Assembly (NCBI RefSeq): GCF_007829815.1
Contig: NZ_VIWT01000002.1
Coordinates: forward strand, 186,001-250,000
Reading direction: 5' to 3'
From: Kitasatospora viridis
GTDB taxonomy: Bacteria > Actinomycetota > Actinomycetes > Streptomycetales > Streptomycetaceae
Length of the DNA: 64,000 nucleotides
Of this stretch, positions 18,050 through 25,759 are shown piece by piece. Under the pieces are notes generated by a model. It was not told the DNA's origin. It did no database searches and saw only the letters and a program-made list of their open reading frames with translations. Every line of letters starts with the position of its first letter. The stretch's first letter is position 1. A program made the position numbers and the translations under genes.

Positions 18050-18144
18050 TGGCGTAGGTCCTCTGGAGGCGGTGGGGCGACGGACACGGCGAGGAAAGCC
18101 AGGGGTGCGGATCGAGGGGCGGACGGATCTGCGACTGTGGGCAT
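18046..18144 (-). CDS. Tiny ORF (32 residues) coupled to the ABC exporter pair
   Basis: It starts at ATG 18144 with a full AAGGAG 6 bases upstream and ends in a TGA overlapping the GTG of the exporter gene. The peptide begins MPTVADPSAPRSAPLAF and ends SVAPPPPEDLRQ, with no Cys. It could be a leader that sets translation of the exporter, or an exported peptide. Third-position GC (about 65%) is lower than in neighbouring genes, so coding is not certain. Confidence 0.45.
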   Translation of the reverse strand: MPTVADPSAPRSAPLAFLAVSVAPPPPEDLRQ

Positions 18145-18171
18145 GTCGGCTCCTTCTGGTACGAGTGTGGA

Positions 18172-18186
18172 CTGACGATCGGTCAG
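18172..18186. promoter_or_regulatory. CTGAC-N5-GTCAG inverted repeat upstream of the exporter operon
   Basis: 5-bp arms separated by GATCG lie about 28 bp upstream of the tiny ORF. It is a candidate operator, distantly like the TGACCGGTCA site at 58910. No convincing -10/-35 is seen. Confidence 0.3.
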
Positions 18187-18219
18187 GGGCACGGAGTTTC
18201 GCGCTGAGCTAATGGTCCG

Positions 18220-20349
18220 TCAGCTGGCGGCGAAGACCCGGACGTCCCAGGCCCCCAGGCGGATCCGGGCGCCCGCGGCGATCGCGCCGTCGGTCAGGAC
18301 ATCGGTCAGGACATCGGTCAGGTCGGTGGGTGCGAGGACCTCGACGGGCTCCCAGCTCCAGTTGTGCACCACGTGGACGCGGCGCCCGTCCGGGTTGGTG
18401 CCGGTGGCCGCGGTGACGGAGGCGGGCAGGTCGCGCCAGCCGCTGACCGGGGTGGGGGCCAGCCAGGCGGCCAGCGCCCGGGCGAAGCCGCGGCCGGGCA
18501 CGGTGCCGACGCAGGTCACCCGGCCGGCGCCGTGCGGGTGGGTGGTGACGGCGGGCCAGCGGCCGAAGTGCGGGTGGTCGTACTCGGCGAGCACGGTGGC
18601 GCTGGTGGCGGTCAAGCCCTCCACCCAGTGGGTGGCGGTGGCGTCCTGGGGGAGCGTCAGGGGGCTGCCGGGGGCGGCGTGCAGGGGGAGCGGGGCGGGC
18701 AGGTTGCTGAACTCGTCGTAGTAGGCCCCGGCGGCGGTGGTGAGGCGGGCCGGGGTGGGCTCGTGGCGGGCCCGGGCCTCCTGGTCGGCGTAGCCGGTGC
18801 GCGGGCCGAGCACCAGGTGGCCGCCGGCCCGGGCGTACGCCCGCAGCCATTCGAGCGTGGAGTCCTCGGCGAGGTGGAGGCCGGGGACGACGAGCACGGG
18901 GTGGCGCCGGGCGGCCAGCTCGGGGGCCAACCCGCCGTTGTCGTCCCGGGGGTCGTGGAGCTGGCGGGCGTGCAGGATCCGCACCTGGCGGCCCGACTCG
19001 AAGGCGCCGCGGTAGAACGGGTCGAAGATCCGCTGGTAGGAGGCGCCGTCGGGCGTGCCGTCCGGGGTGGCGAGCGGTGGGTACTTCTGCATCAGCCACT
19101 TGCTGGGCATCGAGTGCACCATGGTGATGTCGGCGTCGGGGTGCAGGTCGGCCGCCAGTGCCCCGGCGGTCTCGAAGTCGGCTCCCAGCCGGGCTAGTTC
19201 GTGGTAGATCCGGCCCGGGCGGCCGCTGTGCGGCAGGATCCCGCCCCAGTAGGTCTCGGTGCCGAAGTGCAGGGTGTGCCAGTGCCAGTACTCGATCATC
19301 CGGGCGCCCCGGGAGACCATCGCCCAGGCGGCCTGCCGCCACTGGCCGTCGAAGGCCGGCCGGTTCTCCGAAGTGCCGCTGATGGCCTGGGCGTTGGTCT
19401 CGGTGACCAGGAACGGCTCCTGCCGGGAGGAGAAGATCCGGTCCGCGCTGCGGTACAGGGCCCAGACGCCGGTGGTCTTCCACTCCTGGGTGTGCGCGTC
19501 AGGGGTGGGGTCGGGCAGGGTGAGGGCGTCCTGCATGTCGTAGTAGGGGTTGCCGGCGGTGACGTCCAGGCTGTCGGTCAGCTCGTCGTCGTCCATCGCC
19601 GGGTGCTCGTAGGCGATGCAGGTGGTGACGAACTGCTCGGGGCGGGCGTACTCGCGCACGATGCCGGCCTGCCAGGCGATGAACTCGCTGGTCTGGCGCG
19701 CCTGGAAGGCCCGCCAGGCGACGTCGTACTGCGGCTGCTGGTTGCCCTCGGGCCGCCACAGGTCGGCCCAGGTGGTCAGCCGGTGCGACCAGTAGACCAG
19801 GCCCCACTCGCGGTTGAGGGTCTCCACGTCGCCGTACTCGGCGCGCAGGTGGTCGGTGAACCGCTGGAAGACGCCGTGGTTGTGGGGCAGGTGCAGGCCG
19901 GGTTCGTTGTCCACCTGGAAGCCGATGACGGCCGGGTGCGCCGCGTGCCGGGCGAGGATGGCCCGGGTGACCCGCTCGGCGTGGAAGCGGAAGGCGGCGT
20001 GGGTGAAGTCCGCCTCCTGGCGGGCGCCCCCGGTCATCCGCCGGCCGGTGGGCTGCTGGGTCGCGATCTCCGGGTACTGCCGGGCCAGCCAGGGCGGCAC
20101 GGCGTAGGTGGGCGTGCCGAGCACGACGCAGATGCCGCGCTCGTGCGCGGCGTCCAACACGGGGTGGAGCCACTCCAGTTCGAACCGGCCGTCCTCCGGC
20201 TCCCAGGTGGACCAGACCGACTCCCCGACCCGGATGACGGTGAACTTCGCCTCGGCCATCAGGTCGAGGTCCTGCTTGAGCCGGTCGTACGGCTGGTACT
20301 CCGGGTAGTAGGCGGCGCCGAACAGGACGCGCGGGGGCAGCGGGAACAT
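18220..20349 (-). CDS. GH42 beta-galactosidase (cytoplasmic)
   Basis: Hydrolyses terminal beta-galactose from oligosaccharides such as galactan or arabinogalactan fragments. 709 residues, no signal peptide. The barrel begins LFGAAYYPEYQP; the acid/base Glu is E149 in FQVDNEPG and the nucleophile is E317 in FLVTETNAQ. A glutamine amidotransferase-like trimerisation domain and a small C-terminal beta domain follow. Near the C-terminus TDLTDVLTDVLTDG is encoded by a 12-bp tandem repeat. A strong stem-loop lies between its start and the upstream GH5 gene, so it probably has its own promoter. Confidence 0.92.
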   Translation of the reverse strand: MFPLPPRVLFGAAYYPEYQPYDRLKQDLDLMAEAKFTVIRVGESVWSTWEPEDGRFELEWLHPVLDAAHERGICVVLGTPTYAVPPWLARQYPEIATQQPTGRRMTGGARQEADFTHAAFRFHAERVTRAILARHAAHPAVIGFQVDNEPGLHLPHNHGVFQRFTDHLRAEYGDVETLNREWGLVYWSHRLTTWADLWRPEGNQQPQYDVAWRAFQARQTSEFIAWQAGIVREYARPEQFVTTCIAYEHPAMDDDELTDSLDVTAGNPYYDMQDALTLPDPTPDAHTQEWKTTGVWALYRSADRIFSSRQEPFLVTETNAQAISGTSENRPAFDGQWRQAAWAMVSRGARMIEYWHWHTLHFGTETYWGGILPHSGRPGRIYHELARLGADFETAGALAADLHPDADITMVHSMPSKWLMQKYPPLATPDGTPDGASYQRIFDPFYRGAFESGRQVRILHARQLHDPRDDNGGLAPELAARRHPVLVVPGLHLAEDSTLEWLRAYARAGGHLVLGPRTGYADQEARARHEPTPARLTTAAGAYYDEFSNLPAPLPLHAAPGSPLTLPQDATATHWVEGLTATSATVLAEYDHPHFGRWPAVTTHPHGAGRVTCVGTVPGRGFARALAAWLAPTPVSGWRDLPASVTAATGTNPDGRRVHVVHNWSWEPVEVLAPTDLTDVLTDVLTDGAIAAGARIRLGAWDVRVFAAS
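18291..18323. repeat. 12-bp tandem repeat inside the GH42 gene
   Basis: CGGTCAGGACAT occurs twice in a row (18291-18302, 18303-18314), followed by a third copy that diverges after eight bases. It is in frame and encodes repeated TDVL. It could expand or shrink by slippage without breaking the frame. Confidence 0.85.
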
Positions 20350-20373
20350 GTGCGGACCTCGGGACGTGAGGGT

Positions 20374-20405
20374 GCCCCGACCGCCGGGAGACCGGCGGTC
20401 GGGGC
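20374..20405. terminator. Stem-loop between GH5 and GH42 genes
   Basis: A perfect 14-bp stem (20374-20387 with 20392-20405) has a GAGA loop. It lies just downstream of the GH5 stop on the minus strand and would insulate the following GH42 gene. Confidence 0.8.
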
Positions 20406-20427
20406 GGGGAAAAGGGGTCGGATCAGG

Positions 20428-22182
20428 TCAGGAAGCGGTGCCGGTCACGGTGGTGCCGGACTTGGTCACCGTGTAGGTCACCGTGGCGCCGCTCCAGAAC
20501 TCGACGGTCAGCGTCACCGGGGCGCCGTCCTTGAGCGAGTTGAGGAAGTCGGGCTTGAAGACCAACGCGTTGTTCGCGTAGTCCGGCGAGAAGGCCCCGT
20601 TGAAGGCCTGGTAGGCGGTCCAGCTCGCCGAGCCGGCGGCGGTGCCGTCGGCGTACTGGGACTTGATGGTCTCCAGCTGGTCACCGTTGTACTGGGTGGG
20701 GATGCTGAGCGAGGCGGTGGTGCCGGTGGCGTCGGACAGCACCGGCTTGTCGGAGGAGATCACGTGGATCAGCCACGGCACGCCGGTGGAGAACTCGGCC
20801 TTGATCGTCGAGTTGACCCCGTAGGCCTGGTTGCCGCTGAGGTCGGCGAGTGCCCGCGCCGTGAGGGTCAGCTGGGTGCCGCTGACGGTGTAGTCGCGGC
20901 CCTCGACCAGCTTCTGGTGCCCGTTCCACAGGCCCTTGAAGGTGGTGCCGTTCAGGTTGAGGGTGAGGGTCTGCGCCGTGAACGGGCCGCCCTTCGGCAC
21001 GAAGACGTTGTCGCTGGAGGCCGTGCCGGAGCGGGCCTTCCAGGACGACTTGATCATCGAGAAGATGTCGGGCTCGCGCCACTGCATGGCGGTGCGGTCC
21101 AGGTAGTTGCCGTCGTCCCAGAGCGCGCTGGTGACGCCGTTGAGTCGGGCCTGGTAGTTGACGTCCTCGTAGTACTTGAGCAGCTCGCCCTGCTCGACGG
21201 TGCCGGAGTTGGGCTCGCTGAGCAGGCCGTACTCGCCCAGGTAGACCGGTATGCCCTTGGCGACGAACTCGCTGTGCATCAGGGCGAAGGTGTCGGCCGT
21301 CATCTTCTGGTTCGTGGCGTCGTAGGTGGTGCCGCCGGCGATGTTCACGCTGAACGGGTAGTAGCCGTAGAAGTGCACGGTGGCCACGATGTTCTTGTCG
21401 TGCAGCGAGGCGATCTCGCCGTTCAGGTCGTCCATCAGCGGCTGGGACGGCGTGCAGCCCTGGGTGGGCAGCATGAGCAGGCGGTTCCCGTTGTTCCCGC
21501 CGCTGCCCCGCACGACGGCGTGGAACGCGGTGTTGAGCTCGTTCATGGACGCGGTCTTCTGGGCGTCGGAGGTGCCCGCGGCGAACTGCGGCTCGTTGAC
21601 GCTCTCGAAGAGCAGCTTGCGCGACTCGTCCTTGAACTCGGCGGCGATCTGCGTCCAGGTCGCGTCGAACCGGGCCAGCACGGCGTCGTGGTCGCTGGGG
21701 ACCGAGATGTTCTCGATCCAGTCCCAGGAGTCGTGGTGCACGTTCAGGTCGACGTAGAGGCCGTCGGCCAGCGCGTAGTCCACCACCTGCTTCACCCGGG
21801 CCATCCAGGTCGCGTCGATGGTGTACGGGGCGGTGGCGGACTGGTGGGGGTACCAGGAGACCGGGATGCGGACGCTCTTGAAGCCCTGGGCCTTCAGGTA
21901 GTCGAAGAGGGCCTTGGTGGTGAGCGGGTTGCCCCAGGAGGTCTCGTCGGGGATGGCGTCCATGGTGTTGCCCAGGTTCCAGCTGGGCTGCATCTGCGCC
22001 ACGGCCTTCATCGGGTCGTTGGGGACCCAGGTGGACGCGGCGTTCGAGGCGGCCTGGTCGGCTGGGGCCGCGAGGGCGGTGCCGGTGGCGAGGCCGGTGG
22101 TGGTGATCAGGGCCACCAGCAGGCTCGCGGTCCGGGTGAGCCGGCGGCTGCGGGGGCCGGTGGCCCGTCGTGCGTCGTTCAT
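20428..22182 (-). CDS. Secreted GH5 beta-1,4-glucanase with CBM_X2 and CBM46 modules
   Basis: 584 residues. The signal peptide (RSRRLTRTASLLVALITTTG..) ends near ALAAPADQ. The GH5 barrel (about 60-370) starts PSWNLGNTMDAIPDETSWGN, with acid/base E197 in FESVNEPQF and nucleophile E317 in YLGEYGLL. An immunoglobulin-like CBM_X2 (about 385-475) and a CBM46 (about 480-584, with SGATVTYTVTKSGTTVTG at the end) follow. This order is known from GH5_4 cellulases/xyloglucanases. The ATG at 22182 has GGAGAGG upstream. It probably acts on xyloglucan or cellulose, fitting the GH31 alpha-xylosidase and GH42 enzymes nearby. Confidence 0.92.
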   Translation of the reverse strand: MNDARRATGPRSRRLTRTASLLVALITTTGLATGTALAAPADQAASNAASTWVPNDPMKAVAQMQPSWNLGNTMDAIPDETSWGNPLTTKALFDYLKAQGFKSVRIPVSWYPHQSATAPYTIDATWMARVKQVVDYALADGLYVDLNVHHDSWDWIENISVPSDHDAVLARFDATWTQIAAEFKDESRKLLFESVNEPQFAAGTSDAQKTASMNELNTAFHAVVRGSGGNNGNRLLMLPTQGCTPSQPLMDDLNGEIASLHDKNIVATVHFYGYYPFSVNIAGGTTYDATNQKMTADTFALMHSEFVAKGIPVYLGEYGLLSEPNSGTVEQGELLKYYEDVNYQARLNGVTSALWDDGNYLDRTAMQWREPDIFSMIKSSWKARSGTASSDNVFVPKGGPFTAQTLTLNLNGTTFKGLWNGHQKLVEGRDYTVSGTQLTLTARALADLSGNQAYGVNSTIKAEFSTGVPWLIHVISSDKPVLSDATGTTASLSIPTQYNGDQLETIKSQYADGTAAGSASWTAYQAFNGAFSPDYANNALVFKPDFLNSLKDGAPVTLTVEFWSGATVTYTVTKSGTTVTGTAS

Positions 22183-22217
22183 GGGTGGTACCTCTCCGGG
22201 GGTGTTCTGGTGGGGGG

Positions 22218-23729
22218 TCAGGAGGCTTGTGCGGCTCGGTAGTCGAACCAGTCGAAGTGGACGGTGCCGGACGCGGCGTACATGCCGATCACCCGGCCGG
22301 TGAAGCCACCGGTCACCTCGGTGGACAGGTAGCGGCCTTCGAGGCTGCCGAGCACGGTGAACGTGCCGTCCGGCTCCTCGATGCCGAAGGAGACCAGGTC
22401 CGGGCCGCTGCGCGCCTCCCGCGGCTGCTGCTTGGCGATGTCGACACCGAGCACCACCGGTCCGGCGGGCAGCGGTCGGGCCGCCACCTCGGTGCGCAAC
22501 GAGCCGATCCGCGCGAACACCTTCACCTCGCCGTCGCCGGCCTCGATCTCGTAGTGGTGCTGCTCGTCGAGGCGGACGGCCAGGCCGCCCCGGCCGGCGG
22601 AGGCGTCGACCAGCGTCCGTGCCTCGCAGGACAGGTGCTGCTGGCGGCGGCCGGTGAAGACCACGTCGGGCTCGTCCAGCGAGGCGCCGGCGGCGCGCAG
22701 GGTCAGCCAGCCGGAGCGCTCCTTGGTGGTGCAGAGCTCGGCGCGGCGCTCGCGCACCGAGATCCACTGCGGGTGCAGCTCGGCCTCGTCGAAGTCGTCG
22801 CGGGCCGGCACGGCCGGGACGGGCGTCAGCGGCCAGCCGGGCGCGGGCATCTCCAGCTCCAGCTCGCCGACCACGGGCCAGCCGTCCTCCCAGGTCACCG
22901 GCACCAGGAAGGTCTCGCGGCCGAGCACGTGCCAGCCGGGGGTGCCGCCGCCCGGTCGCACGGCGAGCAGCACCAGGCACCAGGAGCCGTCGGGCGCCTG
23001 CACCAGGTCGGCGTGGCCGGTGTTCTGGATCGGGTGGTGCATGCTGCGATGGGTCAGGATCGGGTTCGCGGGGCACGGTTCGAACGGGCCGGTCGGCGAG
23101 GTGCCGCGGGCGATCGAGACGCAGTGGCCGCGCTCGGTGCCGCCCTCGGCGATCAGCAGGTACCAGTACTCGCCGATCCGGTACAGGTGCGGTGCCTCGG
23201 GGGCCTGCGCGCCGGGTGCGCCGGACCAGGTGCGCTCCGGCTCGCTCAGGTTCTCGCCGGTCACCGGGTCGAGGCGGAACTGGGAGATGCCGGCGACGGT
23301 GCACCAGCAGGTGCCGTCCTCGTCCCAGGCCAGGTCGGGGTCGATGCCGGGCACGCCGGGCAGCGGCAGCGGGTCGGACCAGGGGCCCGCCGGGTCGGTG
23401 GCGGTGAAGAGCACGTTGCCGGTGGAGCCCACGTTGGTGACGATCAGCCAGAACCGGCCGTCGTGGTGGCGCAGGGTGGGCGCGTAGATGCCCGCGGAGG
23501 ACGGCATGGTGTGCGGCAGGGGCAGCTGGCTCGGCCGGTCCAGGGCGTTGCCGATCTGACGCCAGTTCACCAGGTCGCGGCTGTGGAAGACGGGGATGCC
23601 GGGGAAGTACTCGAAGCTGGAGTTGACGAGGTAGTAGTCGTCGCCCACCCGGCAGATGCTGGGGTCGGGGTGGAAGCCCGGGATCACGGGGTTGGCGAAG
23701 CCGCCGTCCGTCTGCTGCTGGCCTGACAC
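22218..23729 (-). CDS. GH43 beta-xylosidase / alpha-L-arabinofuranosidase
   Basis: 503 residues, no signal peptide, so probably cytoplasmic. The five-bladed propeller begins NPVIPGFHPDPSICRVGDDY with the general-base Asp (D22). IDPDLAWDEDG carries the modulating Asp and EAPHLYRIGEYWYLL the acid Glu. A C-terminal beta-sandwich of the GH43 long form (about 310-503, ending HFDWFDYRAAQ) follows. The GTG at 23729 is chosen because AAGGA lies upstream and the GH43 fold begins at once. It lies 35 bp before the GH5 gene and is probably co-transcribed with it. Confidence 0.9.
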   Translation of the reverse strand: MSGQQQTDGGFANPVIPGFHPDPSICRVGDDYYLVNSSFEYFPGIPVFHSRDLVNWRQIGNALDRPSQLPLPHTMPSSAGIYAPTLRHHDGRFWLIVTNVGSTGNVLFTATDPAGPWSDPLPLPGVPGIDPDLAWDEDGTCWCTVAGISQFRLDPVTGENLSEPERTWSGAPGAQAPEAPHLYRIGEYWYLLIAEGGTERGHCVSIARGTSPTGPFEPCPANPILTHRSMHHPIQNTGHADLVQAPDGSWCLVLLAVRPGGGTPGWHVLGRETFLVPVTWEDGWPVVGELELEMPAPGWPLTPVPAVPARDDFDEAELHPQWISVRERRAELCTTKERSGWLTLRAAGASLDEPDVVFTGRRQQHLSCEARTLVDASAGRGGLAVRLDEQHHYEIEAGDGEVKVFARIGSLRTEVAARPLPAGPVVLGVDIAKQQPREARSGPDLVSFGIEEPDGTFTVLGSLEGRYLSTEVTGGFTGRVIGMYAASGTVHFDWFDYRAAQAS

Positions 23730-23782
23730 TGGGTCACATCCTTTTAGGGGCAAGGTCTTTCGGAGGGTGTTCGTGCTCGGGG

Positions 23783-23819
23783 GTGGTGCCCCGGCGGTTT
23801 GGGGCGGCCGGGGCACCAC
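23783..23819. terminator. Stem-loop downstream of the arabinofuranosidase gene
   Basis: A perfect 13-bp stem (23783-23795 with 23807-23819) has an 11-nt loop. It starts 14 bases after the stop of the gene at 23833 on the minus strand. Confidence 0.75.
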
Positions 23820-23832
23820 TGGTCGGGCTGGC

Positions 23833-25599
23833 TCAGCCGGTCGCGCAGGCGGTGCCGTTGAGCCAGAAGGTGGCCGGGTCGGCATCACTGCTCGACCAGG
23901 TGGACTGGAAGGCGAACTGCACGTTTCCGCCCTGCGGGACGGAGCCGTTGGAGGACAGGTTCAGGGCGTTCACGCTGGGGCCGCTCTGGTTGATCGTGGC
24001 GCCCCAGGTGGTGGTGACCTTGTCGTCCCCGGCGAAGTTGAAGCCGAGGTCCCAACCGTTCAGCTGGCCGAGGCCGTTGTTGGTGATCGTGATCGAGCCG
24101 ACCATGCCGCCCGCCCACTCGTTCTTGTTGTAGACGACCCGGCAGGGTGCGCTGGTGGGGTGCAGCTGGACGACCGTGATGCCGTAGGCCGGCACGGTCT
24201 GGGTGGTCGCGCTGCCGATGGTGGCGGAGTTGATCGAGGTCCCGTTCTCCAGGTACGAGTAGACGGTGGGGGTGTCGGAGGACGGGGTGAACCCGGCGTA
24301 GGACAGGTTGACGGTGGCGCTGTTGTTCGGGTCCTTGTTGATCAGCATGACGTCCACGTCGCCGTCGGCGCGGCGGACGGCGTGCGCGGAGAGCAGCGAG
24401 GTGGAGCTGGCGGCCTTGACCAGCGTGTCACCCGCCGCCCCCAGCTTGGTGATCAGCTGGGTGCCGTAGTAGGCGGGGAACGGGTGGTCCAGGGACCCCT
24501 CGCAGGGGGAGCTGGCGACCATGCCATAGTCGTTGTAGTCGGTGGCGCCGTCCACCCAGGTGGTGCCGGAGCAGTCGGAGCCGTTGCGCAGTGCCCACCA
24601 GTCCACGTTGAAGGCGCCGTTCTCCATCCAGGTGAGCAGCTCGTCTGGGGCGAAGAGCCCGTTCGGGGCGGTGTCGCGGTAGCTGGTGCTGTTGGCCTCG
24701 GTCACCGCGATGCCGACGTTGGCGGCGTTGCTGCCGGCGTACTGGTTGATCAGCGAGCGCACGGTGGCGGCGATGCCCGGGATCAGCGACTGCGGCTTGC
24801 CGAGCAGGTCGGCCTCGCTGGTGCTGCTCGGGTAGGTGTGCACGATCGCGAAGTCGATCTTGGAGCCGGCGATGGACAGGACGGTGTGGTTCCAGTCCAT
24901 CGTGTCGCCCGGACCGACGACGCCGTCCGGCCACCCACCCGGGGTGGTCAGCACCGCGCCGATCTTGATGGTCGGGTCGACCGCCTTCATCGCGGAGATG
25001 TACTGCACGAGGTTGTCGGCGTAGGTGGTGGCGCTGTGGCTGCTGTGGGTGTCGTACTCCCAGCCGCTGCCGTTGCTGTACTCGCCGTTGCCGTAGACCT
25101 CGTTGCCGACCTCCCAGTACTTGATGCCGTAACCCTTGGTCTGGTTGGCGTACTGGACCCAGGCGGCGGCCTCCTGGGGCGTGCCGGAGCCGTAGTTGAC
25201 GGTGATGATCGGCTGCGCGCCGGCCGCACGGGCGGTGCCCATGAAGGCGTCGAAGCCGGTGTTCGGGGCGACGTAGGCGCCGCCCGAGGAGGTGCCGGAC
25301 TGCCAGTGGTAGACGTCGGCTTCGCTGCCGCCGGGGTAGCGGACGGCGCCGATGCCGGCGTTGCCGAGCAGGCCGGAGGTGTCGGAGGCGTTCATGGTGC
25401 TGTCGAAGACGGCCAGGTTGGTGCCGACGCCCGTGTTCGGGATGACGGCGAGCTGCTGGGCGGCGTCGACCGACACCGAGACGGCGGTGGTGGCCGCCGC
25501 AGGAGGTGCGGTCGCGGCGGTGACGCCGGCGAACGCCAGGGTCAGGGTCGCGGCGAGCGCGACCGTGCGGCTAGGTGTGGGGTGGCACGACCATCTCAT
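23833..25599 (-). CDS. Secreted GH51-like alpha-L-arabinofuranosidase with C-terminal CBM2
   Basis: 588 residues. A signal peptide ends near APPAAATTAV. The clan GH-A barrel has acid/base E167 in YWEVGNEVYG and probable nucleophile E301 in IAVTEANSTSYRD. A beta-sandwich follows, then a CBM2 (about 488-588) with typical WAGGMVGSITITNNG and GWDLGFNF segments. The assignment to GH51 rather than another clan GH-A family such as GH39 rests on overall layout and is moderately sure. The ATG at 25599 has GGAGGG upstream and overlaps the TGA of a small ORF (ATGA). Confidence 0.85.
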   Translation of the reverse strand: MRWSCHPTPSRTVALAATLTLAFAGVTAATAPPAAATTAVSVSVDAAQQLAVIPNTGVGTNLAVFDSTMNASDTSGLLGNAGIGAVRYPGGSEADVYHWQSGTSSGGAYVAPNTGFDAFMGTARAAGAQPIITVNYGSGTPQEAAAWVQYANQTKGYGIKYWEVGNEVYGNGEYSNGSGWEYDTHSSHSATTYADNLVQYISAMKAVDPTIKIGAVLTTPGGWPDGVVGPGDTMDWNHTVLSIAGSKIDFAIVHTYPSSTSEADLLGKPQSLIPGIAATVRSLINQYAGSNAANVGIAVTEANSTSYRDTAPNGLFAPDELLTWMENGAFNVDWWALRNGSDCSGTTWVDGATDYNDYGMVASSPCEGSLDHPFPAYYGTQLITKLGAAGDTLVKAASSTSLLSAHAVRRADGDVDVMLINKDPNNSATVNLSYAGFTPSSDTPTVYSYLENGTSINSATIGSATTQTVPAYGITVVQLHPTSAPCRVVYNKNEWAGGMVGSITITNNGLGQLNGWDLGFNFAGDDKVTTTWGATINQSGPSVNALNLSSNGSVPQGGNVQFAFQSTWSSSDADPATFWLNGTACATG

Positions 25600-25757
25600 G
25601 TTGTCCCTCCATGGGGATGGCGTTGAGCGGTGCTCAGTTGGGTGGTGGGTACTCCTTGGACGGTGGGCCCGGGGCGGCCTTCCTCGGGCGCGGACTGTGG
25701 TGACGTACCGGCTACCGGAACGGCCGGGGGAGCCCGGGCCCACAAAAGCTGATGCAT
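25596..25757 (-). CDS. Possible 53-residue ORF bridging GH36 and the arabinofuranosidase gene
   Basis: It starts at ATG 25757, 2 bases after the GH36 stop, with an AAGGAG formed by the last GH36 codons. It ends in TGA overlapping the ATG of the next gene. The product begins MHQLLWARAPPAVPVAG and is Pro/Thr-rich with no clear domain. The start/stop geometry suggests a translated coupler. Third-position GC is only about 63%, so it may be non-coding. An 11-bp inverted repeat (25663-25673 with 25733-25743) lies within it. Confidence 0.35.
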   Translation of the reverse strand: MHQLLWARAPPAVPVAGTSPQSAPEEGRPGPTVQGVPTTQLSTAQRHPHGGTT

Positions 25758-25759
25758 CG

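Noticed and set aside
14382..18144. Lanthipeptide-type cluster around the ABC exporter pair
   Set aside because: No LanC, LanM, kinase-cyclase or Cys/Ser-rich precursor is present. The small ORF has no Cys, so only an orphan exporter with a possible peptide is claimed.
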